NCBI RefSeq assembly: GCF_025340265.1
Contig: NZ_CP022708.1
Location: forward strand, 767,501-831,500
Direction of reading: 5' to 3'
Source of the DNA: Novosphingobium sp. 9
Lineage (GTDB): Bacteria > Pseudomonadota > Alphaproteobacteria > Sphingomonadales > Sphingomonadaceae
Length of the DNA stretch: 64,000 nt
In this document: positions 22,793-33,596 of the stretch, in pieces
Position numbering within the stretch: position 1 is the first letter of the stretch
How the letters are laid out: each line of letters begins with the position of its first letter
The notes under the pieces: generated by a model
The model's database searches: none
Told to the model about the DNA's origin: nothing
Seen by the model: only the letters and a program-made list of their open reading frames with translations
Made by a program: the position numbers and the translations under genes

Positions 22793-25075
22793 TCAGCCCG
22801 GCAGGGCAGGGGTCGGGCGGTCAAGCTCCGCTGCCGCGATGGCCGTGAGGTTGAGGATGCCGCGCGCGGTGACGCCGGGCTGCAGGACATGGATCGGCTG
22901 CGCCAGCCCCATCAGGATCGGGCCGACCGTGGGCGAGCTGGACGAAGCCGAGAGCGCGGTCAGCGTGATGTTCGCCGCATCGAGCGTGGGCATCACCAGC
23001 AGGTTCGCCGGGCCTTCGAAGCGCCCGTCGGGGACCATGCGATCGCGCAGGGCCTGGCTGAGCGCCACGTCGGCGTGCATTTCGCCATCGACCTTCAGTT
23101 CCGGCGCGGCCTTGCGGATAATCTCCAGTGCCGCACGCATCTTGCGCGCGCTCGGGCTGTGCGAGGAGCCGAAGTTCGAGTGCGAGACCAGCGCCACGCG
23201 CGGCGTCAGGCCGAAGTGCTTGAGCTGCGTCGCGCTCAGCAGCGTCATTTCCGCGACCTGCTCGGGCGTGGGATCGGGCACCATGTGCGTGTCGGTGATG
23301 AACAGCGCACCGGCATCGAGGATCAGGCCCGACAGCGCGTAGGCGCGGCTGACGTCCGGACGACGACCGATGACGCGCAGGACATGCTCGATCTGCTTCC
23401 AGTATTCGGACCGTCCGCCGACGATGGCCGCCTCGACCCGGCCCGTGCGCAGCAGCAGCGCGGCGGTGACGGTGGGGCGGCGGTAGACGTGGCGCAGGAT
23501 CTCGTCACCGGGCACGCCCTTGCGGGTGGCGACGGCGCGATAGGCCTCGACGAGATCGGCCATGACCTCCTTGTCGGTCTCTGGGTCGATCACCTCGACA
23601 TCCTTGTCGAGTTCGAACGAGAGGCCGAGGCCGGGGAGCTTCTTTTCCAGAACACGGCGCCGCGCGACGATGGTGGGGCGCACGATGCCTTCGTCGAGCG
23701 CGTCCTGAATGGCGCGCAGCACGCGCTCGTCCTCGCCTTCACCGTAGGCGATCTTGCGACCGGTGCGGCGGGCGGCCTCGAACACCGGCAGCATCAGCTG
23801 GCCCGAACGGGTGTTCTGACGCGCCAGCGTGCGCTTGTATTCGTCGAGATCGATGGTCTTGGTGGCGACGCCGCTCTCGATGGCGGCCTTGGCGACGGCA
23901 GTGGCGATCTCGCCGATCAGGCGCGGATCGAACGGGGTCGGGATGATGTATTCGGGGCCGAACACCAGCTTGCGGCCGCCATAGGCCTGCGCGACGCTGG
24001 CGTGGGCGGGCAGGCGCGCGAGACCGGCGATGGCCTCGGCGGCGGCGGCCTTCATCGCCTCGTTGATCGCGGTCGCGCCGACATCGAGCGCGCCGCGGAA
24101 GATGTAGGGGAAGCACAGGACGTTGTTGACCTGGTTCGGATAGTCCGAACGCCCGGTGGCGATGATCGCGTCGGGGCGCACCTCGCGCGCGACTTCGGGG
24201 CGGATTTCCGGCTCCGGGTTGGCGAGCGCGAAGATCAGCGGACGGTCCGCCATCGAGGGCAGCCATTCGGGCTTGAGCACGCCGGGGGCCGAGAGGCCGA
24301 GGAACACGTTCGCGCCGGGCAGCACTTCGGGCAGGGTGCGCGCATCGGTCTGACGGGCATAGCGCGCCATGTTCGGCAGCATGCCCTCGCGGCCCGAATG
24401 GATCACGCCGTCCTTGTCGGTCAGCGTCACGTTCTCGACCGGCAGGCCCATGGAGACCAGCAGGTCGACACAGGCCAGCGCCGCAGCGCCCGCGCCCGAG
24501 GTCACGAGCTTCGCCTCGGTCAGCGACTTGCCCTGAAGGACCAGCGCGTTCTTGACGGCAGCGGCGACCACGATGGCGGTGCCGTGCTGGTCGTCATGGA
24601 AGACCGGAATGTTCATCCGCTCTTTCAGCGCGGCCTCGATATGGAAGCACTCGGGCGCCTTGATGTCTTCGAGGTTGATGCCGCCGAACGTGGGTTCGAG
24701 CAGGGCGACCGCCTCGATGAACTTTTCGGGGTCGGTGGTGTCCACCTCGATATCGAACACGTCGATATCGGCGAACTTCTTGAAGAGGACCGCCTTGCCT
24801 TCCATCACCGGCTTCGAGGCGAGGGCGCCGATCGCGCCGAGGCCGAGCACGGCGGTGCCGTTAGAGATCACCGCGACGAGATTGCCGCGCGCGGTGTAGT
24901 CCAGCGCCTTGGCCGGATCTTCGGCGATTTCCATGCAGGGGGCAGCGACGCCCGGCGAATAGGCCAGCGCCAGATCGCGCTGGTTGACCATGCGTTTGGT
25001 CGGCTCGATGGTCAACTTACCGGGGCGCGGATAGAGGTGATAATCGAGAGCCGCGCGCCGCAGTGTATCGTCCAT
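22793..25075 (-). CDS. maeB: NADP-dependent malic enzyme with phosphotransacetylase-like domain
   Basis: This 760-residue cytoplasmic enzyme converts malate to pyruvate and CO2 with NAD(P). The N-terminal malic domain carries '[21 protein letters not shown]' (about 57-77), '[14 protein letters not shown]' and '[10 protein letters not shown]' (near 161-170). A Rossmann segment '[16 protein letters not shown]' follows, and the last ~330 residues form the phosphotransacetylase-like domain ('[13 protein letters not shown]', '[11 protein letters not shown]') typical of MaeB, which acts as an acetyl-CoA sensor rather than an active transferase. Length matches the family. It is monocistronic, with a strong terminator downstream. 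The 219 bases upstream (25076-25294) hold an AACTTGC/GCAAGTT inverted repeat at 25195-25215 but no gene. Confidence 0.95.
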   Translation of the reverse strand: MDDTLRRAALDYHLYPRPGKLTIEPTKRMVNQRDLALAYSPGVAAPCMEIAEDPAKALDYTARGNLVAVISNGTAVLGLGAIGALASKPVMEGKAVLFKKFADIDVFDIEVDTTDPEKFIEAVALLEPTFGGINLEDIKAPECFHIEAALKERMNIPVFHDDQHGTAIVVAAAVKNALVLQGKSLTEAKLVTSGAGAAALACVDLLVSMGLPVENVTLTDKDGVIHSGREGMLPNMARYARQTDARTLPEVLPGANVFLGLSAPGVLKPEWLPSMADRPLIFALANPEPEIRPEVAREVRPDAIIATGRSDYPNQVNNVLCFPYIFRGALDVGATAINEAMKAAAAEAIAGLARLPAHASVAQAYGGRKLVFGPEYIIPTPFDPRLIGEIATAVAKAAIESGVATKTIDLDEYKRTLARQNTRSGQLMLPVFEAARRTGRKIAYGEGEDERVLRAIQDALDEGIVRPTIVARRRVLEKKLPGLGLSFELDKDVEVIDPETDKEVMADLVEAYRAVATRKGVPGDEILRHVYRRPTVTAALLLRTGRVEAAIVGGRSEYWKQIEHVLRVIGRRPDVSRAYALSGLILDAGALFITDTHMVPDPTPEQVAEMTLLSATQLKHFGLTPRVALVSHSNFGSSHSPSARKMRAALEIIRKAAPELKVDGEMHADVALSQALRDRMVPDGRFEGPANLLVMPTLDAANITLTALSASSSSPTVGPILMGLAQPIHVLQPGVTARGILNLTAIAAAELDRPTPALPG

Positions 25076-25294
25076 GGTGTTCTCAGCCCTCGTTACGCAT
25101 CTGTCTGTTCGGTCCGGCTATAACCGGTGTTGGTGGCAGCTATAGGTCTGCCGGGGGCCGGGTCAAGCAAGGCAGGGAGTGTTTTGCCCTTCGCAACTTG
25201 CGCAAACTGCAAGTTCATGGAGGGCCAGTGCAAGTGCGCCTGCGCCCTCTCGCACCGCAGCATTTGCGCAGCGATGGGCGGCAGGCGCGGTCTG

Positions 25295-27817
25295 TCAGGG
25301 CTTGGCCGTATCGACCTTGACGCTCACCTGGGCCTTGGGGGCATCCCGCAGACGCAAGTGCAGCACGCCATCGGCAGGAATGCCGCTTTGCAGCGCGGTG
25401 CCCGTGTACCCGACAGGAACTGCCGAGGCCGAGGCGAAGGCGGCATCGGTGCTGACCGCATCGACGAGATAGAGCGACTGCCCGGTGATCGTGCAGGCAG
25501 GCTTCGCCGCCTTGGCATCGCATGTAGCCGAAACGATGCGCGGCAGCCGGGCGAGCGTTGCCAGCGGCTGCCAGTCCCCGGCGATGCCCGCCTGCACCAC
25601 CCGGAAGCGTAACGGCCCGAAAGTGGAGGGGGGAAGATCGTCGGGCGCCAGCGTGCCCACCAGCACTTGCGCACTGGCCATGGTGAGGCCCTTGCCCATC
25701 GACAGGCGGGCCAGCACATCATCCGAAGTGCCCGCGATCTCCAGCGTATCGGCGGAGGTGAAGGCCATCCCCTCGGGCGCCTGCAGCGAGAACACCAGCG
25801 AGGCGGCATCGGGCAGGATATCATCGCCGGTGATCTCCAGCGGCAGCGTTCCGGCAGGCTGCGGGGCGGGACGGATCGTGCGGCCGATGATGGTTGCCTG
25901 CGGACGCGGGGCGGCGACCTTGACCGATATCGTCTGGCTGCGACCGCCGGTCAGGTGAACTTGCGCATCGATGCTGGTGCCTGCCGCCGGAACGTGGGCT
26001 CCGCCCTGCGCGGTCAGCGAAAGCCGATCGAGATTGTCATTGCGAGTAAGGCCGTCCGGCGTGAAGGTCAGGCTGCCCAGCGCCACGTCCTTCACCTGTT
26101 CGAGCCGCTGGCCGGTCATCAGGATATGCCCGTCGTTGCCATAGGCGGTGATCGTATCGATCCGGCTGCTTTCGGCGCGCGCCGTCAGCGGCAGATCGCT
26201 TGGGTTGTCATCACCACGATAGCGCACCGAGAGATGCACCGGCCCCGGTGCAGCACCCGTCAGCGGCACGGTGACGGAGAGGCCGTCGGCGGCCGAAGCG
26301 GTCCACTTCACCGGCTGCGGTGCGCCGTTGCCGCGCTGCATCGTCACGTCTGACACGCAGCCTGCCGCGCCGCCGCTGATCTCGACCGTGTTGTCGCGCC
26401 CGACCACCAGATCGCTGGTATCGGCCACGACCTTCCATGCACCGGTGCCGGGACGCTGAAGCTGGAAGTCCGGGCCATCGAAGCTCTCGAAGCCCCAACG
26501 CCCGTGCAGGTGCCCGCGCAAGGTGCCGGTTTCACCTGTGGGAAGGGCACCGGCGGGAAGCACATAGCCGCCGCGATTGGCGCGCGCCTCGACCGGGATC
26601 TCGATGATCTTGCTATCGGGACCGGTGACGCGCAGCGACACATTGTGCGCAAAGCGGGTGGAGAACACCAGCGGCGCGCCCTCCACGGGCAGCACGGCGT
26701 CACCGGTCGCCACGCAGATCGGCCCCTTCGCGGTCGAACGCAGTTGCGGCGGCACATCGGCCTCGACGGCGGGCATCCCGGCCACCATCACCGACTTGGG
26801 CTTGTTGAACGAGGGCGCGGCATTGAGCAGCAGCGACAGCGTGCTGCCGTCGCGCTGGGTCAGGGCGGGCAGATACCCGAACGAGGGGTTCGAGAACGCG
26901 CCGAGCATGCGCACCAGATCGCGCGCCACGCCGATATAGGCGCTGTAATACCCGGCGCCGCCTTCGGGCGTGGCGCTCAGTTGCAGGGCCAGATCGGTGG
27001 GCGTGTCGGTCAGCGTATCGGCGAGCGAACTGGAATGCACGTCGCTCAGCACCAGCGTATCGGGGCTTTGCAGCAGGCACGAGGCCTGCTCCTGCGCGAC
27101 CTTGGAAAGGCAATCGGCATTGAGCTTGATCGACAGGCTGGAGGCCAGCACCGGGGCGATTTTCTGCAAGGCTTCGGGCTGGTAATCGCCCTGCGCGCGG
27201 ATCGCCGCCATGAACGCTTCGAGCCGCGAATGGTCGAGCGAGGCCTGGTTCAGCTCCTGCCCGACGCGCACGAACTCGCCCGGCTTGCCGCGCACGGAAT
27301 CGCGCAGCACGCCTTCGGCGCCGCCGGTATCGGGCACCATCAGCAGCACCATCTGCCGCGCGCCCTTGGGCACAGTGACATCGAGCGTGTGCTTCTTGTC
27401 CTTCTTCTGCCAGGTCTCGGTGAACTGCACCCAATCCTTGGGCGGCGGGTTGGTCGCGCCGCGCAGGAAGGCCGAGACGAGAATGAAGTGCGCGCCCTGA
27501 TCCGGCCCTACGGCGGAGCGGATCACCAGCTTGTCCCCTTCGGACAGGCTGGGCACTTGCGCGATCGGCAGCGTCTGCTTGCCGCGCGTCACCTCGATGT
27601 CGATGCGCGGGCCGTCCAGCTCGAACGGCGCAGGGTCGGCAGCGGCGGCGCTGGAACTCACCGCCAGCGCGGCGGTGAGCGCAAGGCCCGCGACGGCGCT
27701 TGCCCTCGTCAGGCGCTTGCGGGTAAGGGCGGGGCGTTGGCGGATCGTCTCGTACGGCAAGCGGTGCGGTTCCCTGTCCTTCGCTGTCGGCTCATTTTCC
27801 CATGAGCGTTGCAGCAT
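25295..27817 (-). CDS. Large exported protein of unknown function
   Basis: I do not recognise this ~840-residue protein. An unusually long charged N-terminal region (~40 residues) precedes a hydrophobic signal segment ('AVAGLALTAALAVSSSAAAA'), so export is likely. The rest is rich in beta-sandwich-like repeats: 'VHLSVRYRGDDN', 'GDDILPDAASLVFSLQAPEG' and 'ITGQSLYLVDAV' resemble Ig/IPT-like modules. Cysteines are few. No catalytic motif is visible. I placed the start at the ATG at 27817; the frame is open to 28183, but that part overlaps the divergent TetR gene. The TetR gene begins 199 bases away on the opposite strand and may control it. A surface or cell-envelope role is a guess. Confidence 0.7.
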   Translation of the reverse strand: MLQRSWENEPTAKDREPHRLPYETIRQRPALTRKRLTRASAVAGLALTAALAVSSSAAAADPAPFELDGPRIDIEVTRGKQTLPIAQVPSLSEGDKLVIRSAVGPDQGAHFILVSAFLRGATNPPPKDWVQFTETWQKKDKKHTLDVTVPKGARQMVLLMVPDTGGAEGVLRDSVRGKPGEFVRVGQELNQASLDHSRLEAFMAAIRAQGDYQPEALQKIAPVLASSLSIKLNADCLSKVAQEQASCLLQSPDTLVLSDVHSSSLADTLTDTPTDLALQLSATPEGGAGYYSAYIGVARDLVRMLGAFSNPSFGYLPALTQRDGSTLSLLLNAAPSFNKPKSVMVAGMPAVEADVPPQLRSTAKGPICVATGDAVLPVEGAPLVFSTRFAHNVSLRVTGPDSKIIEIPVEARANRGGYVLPAGALPTGETGTLRGHLHGRWGFESFDGPDFQLQRPGTGAWKVVADTSDLVVGRDNTVEISGGAAGCVSDVTMQRGNGAPQPVKWTASAADGLSVTVPLTGAAPGPVHLSVRYRGDDNPSDLPLTARAESSRIDTITAYGNDGHILMTGQRLEQVKDVALGSLTFTPDGLTRNDNLDRLSLTAQGGAHVPAAGTSIDAQVHLTGGRSQTISVKVAAPRPQATIIGRTIRPAPQPAGTLPLEITGDDILPDAASLVFSLQAPEGMAFTSADTLEIAGTSDDVLARLSMGKGLTMASAQVLVGTLAPDDLPPSTFGPLRFRVVQAGIAGDWQPLATLARLPRIVSATCDAKAAKPACTITGQSLYLVDAVSTDAAFASASAVPVGYTGTALQSGIPADGVLHLRLRDAPKAQVSVKVDTAKP

Positions 27818-28016
27818 GGTCGCCCCCAGTGGCAGGGCCAGCCTTGCGCTGCGATGAAGCGAGGACGCAGGAAGGCGGGACAATGTTCCCGAAATCGCCG
27901 AGATTACATCTTCGTCGATCTGCACTTTGCTCTGAACGCACCGTTTCGTATATTTTTGTTTCCGGCGCCGCTTACCGCTTGTTTCTGCACGCGACGGGGT
28001 GCAAACGCGAAGGCAT

Positions 28017-28676
28017 ATGGGACAGGACGAAATGATCCGAGAAACCGCCACGCCGCAGCGTCGCGGCCACGATGCCGAGCGTACCCGTGAGGAGATCCTC
28101 TCCGTCGCGCGGGAAATCTTCGCCGAAAAAGGCCTGAACGGCGCCCGCGTCGACGAGATCGCCGAGGCGACGCATACCTCCAAGCGGATGATCTACTACT
28201 ACTTCGGCAGCAAGGAGGGGCTCTATCAGGCGGTTCTCGCATCATCCTACGCCGGTATCCGCCGGGTGGAAAGCGAGGCGGGTCTTGAGGACATGGAGCC
28301 TATGGAAGCGCTGCTGCATGTTGTGCGCGGGACTATCGACTATCAGGCGCAGAACCCCGGTTTCGCGCGGCTCGTGGCGGTGGAAAATATTCAGCGCGCC
28401 CGGTTCCTGACCCAGATCGAGGGCATTCGCGAACACAACCGCCCGATCATCGACGTGCTCTCCGCCCTGATCGCGCGCGGCGTCGGGCAAGGCGTGTTTC
28501 GCACCGGGCTCGACCCGGTGGACCTGCACTGGCTGATCAGCAGCTTTGCAGTCTTCAACGTCGCCAACGACGCGAGCTTCTCGTTCCTGTTCGAGCAGGG
28601 CACCAAGCGCGAGGCGCGCCATGCCCGCCATCGCCAGACCGCCGAGGATGCGGTGCGGCGGTACTGCGCCGCGTAA
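28017..28676 (+). CDS. TetR/AcrR-family transcriptional regulator
   Basis: This 219-residue regulator has an N-terminal TetR helix-turn-helix, 'REEILSVAREIFAEKGLNGARV' then 'IAEATHTSKRMIYYYFGSKEGL' (about residues 24-67). An all-helical ligand domain with 'AQNPGFARLVAVEN' suggests the RutR/AcrR-like TetR_C branch. AAGG precedes the ATG at 28017; ATG 28032 is also possible. It is divergent from the large exported protein gene and converges on the OprB gene. Its ligand and target are unknown; an adjacent target is usual for the family. Confidence 0.9.
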   Translation: MGQDEMIRETATPQRRGHDAERTREEILSVAREIFAEKGLNGARVDEIAEATHTSKRMIYYYFGSKEGLYQAVLASSYAGIRRVESEAGLEDMEPMEALLHVVRGTIDYQAQNPGFARLVAVENIQRARFLTQIEGIREHNRPIIDVLSALIARGVGQGVFRTGLDPVDLHWLISSFAVFNVANDASFSFLFEQGTKREARHARHRQTAEDAVRRYCAA

Positions 28677-28687
28677 TGTCGATGTGA

Positions 28688-28720
28688 AGTTCCGGGCGAT
28701 CGCACGATGGCGACGCCCGG
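28688..28720. terminator. Strong hairpin between convergent genes
   Basis: TTCCGGGCG pairs with CGCCCGGAA, and an inner TCGC/GCGA extends the stem. No T-run follows on either strand, so it is a possible terminator or RNA-stabilising hairpin between the TetR and OprB genes. Confidence 0.4.
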
Positions 28721-28748
28721 AAAAATCCTCCGGCCTGAAAAGCTCCCG

Positions 28749-30209
28749 TCAGAACTGGATCTTGACCTGCGCGCCTGCCGCAATCGCATCCTTGCGGTTG
28801 GCATAGCTGAACGCGCCGGGATCGGCGATATACTGCACGTCGGGGCGCAGGATCATCCAGTGGTTGACCTGGATGCCATAGCTGACCTCGAAGGCCGTTT
28901 CGCCCTGCGGCAGCGAGTCCATTCCGCCCGCAAGATCGTTCGTATCGGCATAGGCCTCACGCAGGCGCGGGTTCACTACCGCCTTGACGACGCCGACGTT
29001 GAACGTGTCCTGATCGCGGCCCTTGAAGGTGCCGGTCTGGATCAGGCCCAGCGTGTACCAGCGCGTGATCTGCGCGGAAGCACGCGGGTTCAGCGTATAG
29101 GCCGCGATCACGCCAAGGCTGCGCTTGTTGCCGCGCTCGCGCAGCACCTGCTGGTTGACCAACAGGTAATAGCCCTGACGGCTACCGACCTTGCCCGAAC
29201 GCCCCGTCTTCGCGACGTTTGAGGTGTCGTAGATGAAGCCCAGCTTGTAGCTGCCCGGCAGCCAGTGGTCGCCTGGATTGTGGCCGGGGGTGTACTCAAG
29301 CTCGACCGGCAGCAGCACGCCCGTCGTACCGCCCGCAAAGATGCGGAAGGCATTGTGCTCGACGCTGAGCTGCGGATTGACCTGATCGACACCCACGCGC
29401 AGCGTCAGATCGTTGCGCAGCTTGGCACGGAAGGCGATGCCCCAGCGCGCGTTCGGGTAGTTGTACCACCCGGTATTGCCCGACATCGACAGCGGATGGG
29501 CGCAGAACGCCGCGTTCACGAAGTTGCAGCCCGCCGCGATGCCGCCCATGTCGTTGCCCATCGCGAAGTAGCCCGCGCGCACGTTCAGCTTGCCCCCGTC
29601 GAAGTCCTGCTCGACGGTCAGTTCGGTCAGCTTGGTATAGAGGCCGCCATAGACTTCCTGAATCGGCAGGCGGTTGCCCACGTAATCGCTGGACGTGCCC
29701 ACGCCCTTGCGGTCGTTGACCGTAAAGTGCAGCTTGCCGCCCTTCCAGCCCACGATCTTGTCCATGTCGAGATCGACGCCGCCGCGCAGCTGCTGGGCAT
29801 AGGCCGTGCCCTTGCGCAGGCCGCCCTGAACTACACCCAGCGTTTCCGAAACATAGTCTGCACGGAAGGTGATGCCGTCATCCACCAGTCTGGAGCGAAG
29901 GCCCCACCAGTCTCCGGTCAGCGTCTGGCGTTCGTGATCGGTGGTGGCGGGAAGCGGCTGCGATGCCGCACCCGGCGAAGGCCCAGCCAGTGCCGCGCCA
30001 CGCTGATCCTGTGACGGAGAGCCGATCTTGCGTTCACCGGGCTCGTCCTCACGCCGTGCTTCGGTTCGGGTGGGGGCAGGTTCGCTGGCCTGATCGTCGC
30101 TCACGGCGGCATCGTCGGCATAGGCCGGAGCCGCCAGCCCCAGCGCCGACAGACCGGCGAGCAGGGCGAAAGGTGTCATTCCCAAAGTCTTCATTGTTTT
30201 TATATCCAT
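28749..30209 (-). CDS. OprB-family carbohydrate porin
   Basis: This 486-residue outer-membrane porin has a signal peptide ending at 'PAYA'. A long acidic/proline-rich linker (about residues 32-95) follows, then an OprB barrel with 'LTGDWWGLRSRLVDDGITF', 'GGVDLDMDKIVGWKGGKLHF' and the terminal 'DAIAAGAQVKIQF'. It starts 88 bases after the glucose dehydrogenase gene on the same strand, so it probably supplies that enzyme with glucose. Shorter starts within the first six codons (ATG at 30194) are possible. Compared with the porin at 908-2296 it has the same layout but clearly different sequence. Confidence 0.9.
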   Translation of the reverse strand: MDIKTMKTLGMTPFALLAGLSALGLAAPAYADDAAVSDDQASEPAPTRTEARREDEPGERKIGSPSQDQRGAALAGPSPGAASQPLPATTDHERQTLTGDWWGLRSRLVDDGITFRADYVSETLGVVQGGLRKGTAYAQQLRGGVDLDMDKIVGWKGGKLHFTVNDRKGVGTSSDYVGNRLPIQEVYGGLYTKLTELTVEQDFDGGKLNVRAGYFAMGNDMGGIAAGCNFVNAAFCAHPLSMSGNTGWYNYPNARWGIAFRAKLRNDLTLRVGVDQVNPQLSVEHNAFRIFAGGTTGVLLPVELEYTPGHNPGDHWLPGSYKLGFIYDTSNVAKTGRSGKVGSRQGYYLLVNQQVLRERGNKRSLGVIAAYTLNPRASAQITRWYTLGLIQTGTFKGRDQDTFNVGVVKAVVNPRLREAYADTNDLAGGMDSLPQGETAFEVSYGIQVNHWMILRPDVQYIADPGAFSYANRKDAIAAGAQVKIQF

Positions 30210-30297
30210 TTACCGCCCGGAAGCAGAGTCTGCATCCGGGCGGCGGTTGGGAAATCCGGGCCAGACCCTCACGTCTGGCTGCCGGATATCTCAGGCA

Positions 30298-32720
30298 TCA
30301 AGGCAGGGTATATGCGATCACGTAGTCGCCGCGCGTGGGCGACTGGCGGGCACCGCCGGCGGTGACGACGATGAACTGCTTGCCGGTCTTGGGCGAGCGG
30401 AACGTCATCGGACCACCCTGACTGCCGACGGGCAGGCGGCCCTTCCACAGCACCTTGCCGGTCGCGGAATCGAAGGCGCGCAGGTAGAAGTCCTGGGTGC
30501 CCGCGATGAACACGAGGCCGCCCTGCGTGGTCAGCGTACCGCCCAGCGTCGGCATGCCGATCGGGATGGGAGGCCAACCTTCAGGCCCATCGGGCCGGTG
30601 TCTTCCACGGTGCCGACCGGAACCTGCCACTTGATCTGGCGGGTCTTGAGGTCGACGGCGGTCAGCGTTCCATACGGCGGTGCCTGGCAGGGAATGCCCA
30701 GAGCCGAGAGGAAGCGGTTCTTGTTCACTGCGTAAGGCGTGCCCTTCATCGGGACGGCGCCCATGCCGGTGTTGATCGCCTCGCCGCCGCTGCTGGCCTT
30801 GGCGTTGGGATCGACCTTCTGGCGGATCATCTGCGACCACAGGCCCAGACGCATGTCGTTGACGTAAAGCGTCTGGGTATTGGGATCGACCGAAACGCCG
30901 CCCCAGTTCATGCCGCCCAGCGAGCCGGGGAAGCTCAGCGAGAGGTCAGTGCCCGGCGCGGTGTAGAGGCCGTCATAGCGCATGCCCTTGAAGGCGATGC
31001 GGCACAGCAGCTGGTCGAACGGGGTGGCACCCCACATGTCGGCTTCGGTCAGCTTCTGCGCACCGATCTGCGGCATGCCGACAGACTTGGGCTGGGTGAG
31101 CGAATAGGGCTCGCCCGGAATGTTGGCAGCGTGGACCGGGGTCTCGACGACCTTGGTCAGCGGCTTGCCGGTGGCGCGGTCGAGCACGTAGATCTGGCCC
31201 GCCTTGGTCGCGAAGACCAGCGCCGGAACCTTCTTGCCGTTCACCGGGAAGTCGATGAGCGACGGGGCCATCGGGATGTCGAAGTCCCACAGGTCGTTGT
31301 GAACGGTCTGGAAGTGCCACTTCTCGTTGCCGGTGGTGGCATCGAGCGCCAGCATCGAGGCGCCGTACTTGTGCTCAAGCGCGGTGCGCGGCACGCCGTA
31401 GATGTCGACCGAGGGGCTGCCCATCGGGATGAACACGGTGTTGGAAGCCGGGTCCCAGGTCGAACCGGCCCAGTTGTTGGGGGTCGAACGGGCATAGGTC
31501 TTGCCGGCAGCCGGTGCGTTGCGGTCGGTCGGGTTGCCCGGATCGAAGGCCCAGCGCAGCTTGCCGGTGATCACGTCGAAGCCGCGCAGAACGCCGCCCG
31601 GCATGTCGGTCTGGACGTTGTCGGCCACGCGGCCGCCGACGACCACGGTGGTCCCGGCCATCGTCGGAGCCGAGGTCAGCTGGTACTGCGGATCGGGCGC
31701 GGCGCCGAGGCCTGCCTTCAAATCGACCTGGCCGTTGGTGCCGAAGCCGGGGCAGAACTTGCCGGTATCGGCATCGATGGCGATCAGGCGCGCGTCGATG
31801 GTGTTGATGAGGATGCGGCGCTCACACGGCGCGCCTGCGGGCAGGGCAGCCGGGATCACCGGAGTCGAGCCCGGCAGGTTCGGCTGCTGGAGCGGGGCGT
31901 GGACGTCGAAATAGGCGACGCCGCGGCAACGCTGCCAGACCTTGGCCTGCGCGTTGATCATCGCCTTCCACTTCTGCTTGCCGGTGTCGGCATCCAGAGC
32001 GATCACGTCGTTGTGCGGCGTGCAGATGTAGACGGTATCGCCGATCTGCAGCGGGGTGTCCTGATCTTCCGCACCGTTGCCGTCGCTGATTGCGACATCG
32101 CCGGTGTGGTAGGTCCAGGCGACCTTCAGGTTCTGGACGTTCGAGCGGTTGATTTCATCGAGCGCGGCAAAGCGGTCGTTCTTGTAGCCGTTGCCGTAGT
32201 TCGACCAGTTCTGCTGTGCGCCTGCGACCGCCGGGATCAGCGCATCGGGCGTGCCCGAGAACGAGACGGGATCATGCGGCTTGAACATGCCCGCAAACCC
32301 GGCAACGCTGCCGATACCGAGCACGAGCGCGATACCCAGCGCCGGGCGCCATGATGGCGCAACGCCGCGCGCACGCTGCAGCAGCGGCCAGGACAACGCG
32401 ACGATCGTCGCGCCCACGCCCATCGCCAGCAGGCGCGAGATCAGCGGCCAGAAGGTGAAGCCGACTTCCCAGATCGCCCACAGGACGGTCGCCAGGAACG
32501 TGGCGAGGAACACGAGAGCTCCAGCAGGGCGGCGTGCGATGATCAGGGCGCCCGAGGCGACCAGCGCGATACCGGCGAGCAGGAAGTACCAGCTGCCGCC
32601 TTCCAGGACGAGCTTGGCACCGCCCACCACGAAGAACAGGCCCGCCAATGTTATCACCAGGCCGAGAAGGACGAGCCATCCTCTCGCCAATAAGCCTGTC
32701 CCGCTTGATGTGCCTGTCAC
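30298..32720 (-). pseudogene. gcd: Membrane-bound PQQ glucose dehydrogenase, frameshifted
   Basis: The restored 807-residue protein would oxidise aldoses such as glucose in the periplasm and pass electrons to ubiquinone. From a GTG start at 32720 there are five membrane helices (about 15-33, 43-62, 66-86, 93-112, 128-145). A PQQ beta-propeller follows, with 'NWSNYGNGYKNDRFAALDEIN', 'EDQDTPLQIGDTVYICTPHNDVIALD' and 'WHFQTVHNDLWDFDIPM'. At about residue 719 the frame is lost in the middle of a conserved stretch. A second frame continues with 'PIPIGMPTLGGTLTTQGGLVF' to the normal C-terminus at 30298. One extra base in the G3 run at 30568-30570 (C3 on the coding strand) joins them. The break is either very recent or a homopolymer error. 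No pqq biosynthesis genes are in the window. Confidence 0.9.
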
Positions 32721-33014
32721 TTCTCTGGTCCTTTTTCTCTTCTGTTCCTGCCCTGCGCGCGGCCCCGGAAGGGGACGGCGATGGTGCCTGAAGGGCTTCA
32801 GGCAGGCGCGCGACGCGCACGGTCCATCGCTGATACGCGACTCGGATCAAAAACTAACTAGAACGTTCACTGAATGGGCGTCTATAAGTTTTCGCTAAGC
32901 GACATGGTAATGCCTGCGCGCGCAACTTGAACGCAATCCGGCTTTCGATTCCCGCAAGGCGGGCATGAGATACGCATGCTTGCCTTGCGCGGCATTGCAC
33001 AATAGGCCGTGCTC

Positions 33015-33518
33015 ATGGCTGAAATTCAGATACGACCCTATAATCAGGGAGATGAGCAGGGCATCGTGGATGTGATCCTGCCGATCCAGCAGGAAGAATT
33101 CGGCATTGCGATCACGCGAGAGGATCAACCCGACCTTGCCGACATCGCCGGTTTCTACCTTGCCGGAAAGGGTGCGTTTTTCGTCGCCGAGGTCACGCTG
33201 GACACAGAGCGCCGGATCATCGGCACCATCTCGATCAAGGATATCGGCCATGACGAAGGCGCGCTGCGCAAAATGTTCGTGGCCGCGCCATATCGTGGCC
33301 GCAGCCACGGCGTTGCCGACGGACTGCTTGCAGCCTTGATCGATCATGCGCAAAAGCAGCGCCTTCACCGCATCTATCTGGGAACGACCGACCGTTTCCT
33401 TGCCGCACACCGCTTTTACGAACGGCACGGCTTTCTACAGATCGACAGCGCCGATCTTCCCACAGCGTTTCCGCGAATGGCGGTGGATACCCGGTTCTAC
33501 GCGCGGTCTCTTGATTGA
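33015..33518 (+). CDS. GNAT-family N-acetyltransferase
   Basis: This 167-residue protein has the GNAT fold: 'IQIRPYNQGDEQGIVDVI' at the N-terminus, an acetyl-CoA-binding motif A region 'MFVAAPYRGRSHGVADGLL' (R-x-x-G-x-A-like) and motif B 'LGTTDRFLAAHRFYERHGF'. It would move an acetyl group to an amine or small metabolite; the substrate is unknown. I chose ATG 33015; a GTG two codons upstream is possible. The 294-base gap before it (32721-33014) is shared with the divergent gcd gene and holds an 8-bp GAACGTTC palindrome at 32861-32868, but no gene. Confidence 0.88.
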   Translation: MAEIQIRPYNQGDEQGIVDVILPIQQEEFGIAITREDQPDLADIAGFYLAGKGAFFVAEVTLDTERRIIGTISIKDIGHDEGALRKMFVAAPYRGRSHGVADGLLAALIDHAQKQRLHRIYLGTTDRFLAAHRFYERHGFLQIDSADLPTAFPRMAVDTRFYARSLD

Positions 33519-33596
33519 CCCCTGCGCTGCCGGAACTCATTTAACATAAGAAATATTATCGAACTGTTGGATTTGGGAGGCGAACTCCCCTTATGC

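Noticed and set aside
22781..25123. 780-codon open frame on the plus strand
   Set aside because: It lies exactly antisense to maeB, whose domains and motifs are clear; the plus-strand product is rich in Arg, Gly and His with no family features. Long antisense frames are expected at this GC content.
25127..25612. Cysteine-rich plus-strand frame upstream of maeB
   Set aside because: The cysteine cluster comes from a short repeated TGC/GCA stretch; the rest is antisense to the large exported protein and no ribosome site is seen.
32861..32868. GAACGTTC palindrome upstream of gcd
   Set aside because: Only 8 bp and not extended by flanking symmetry; too short to call an operator.
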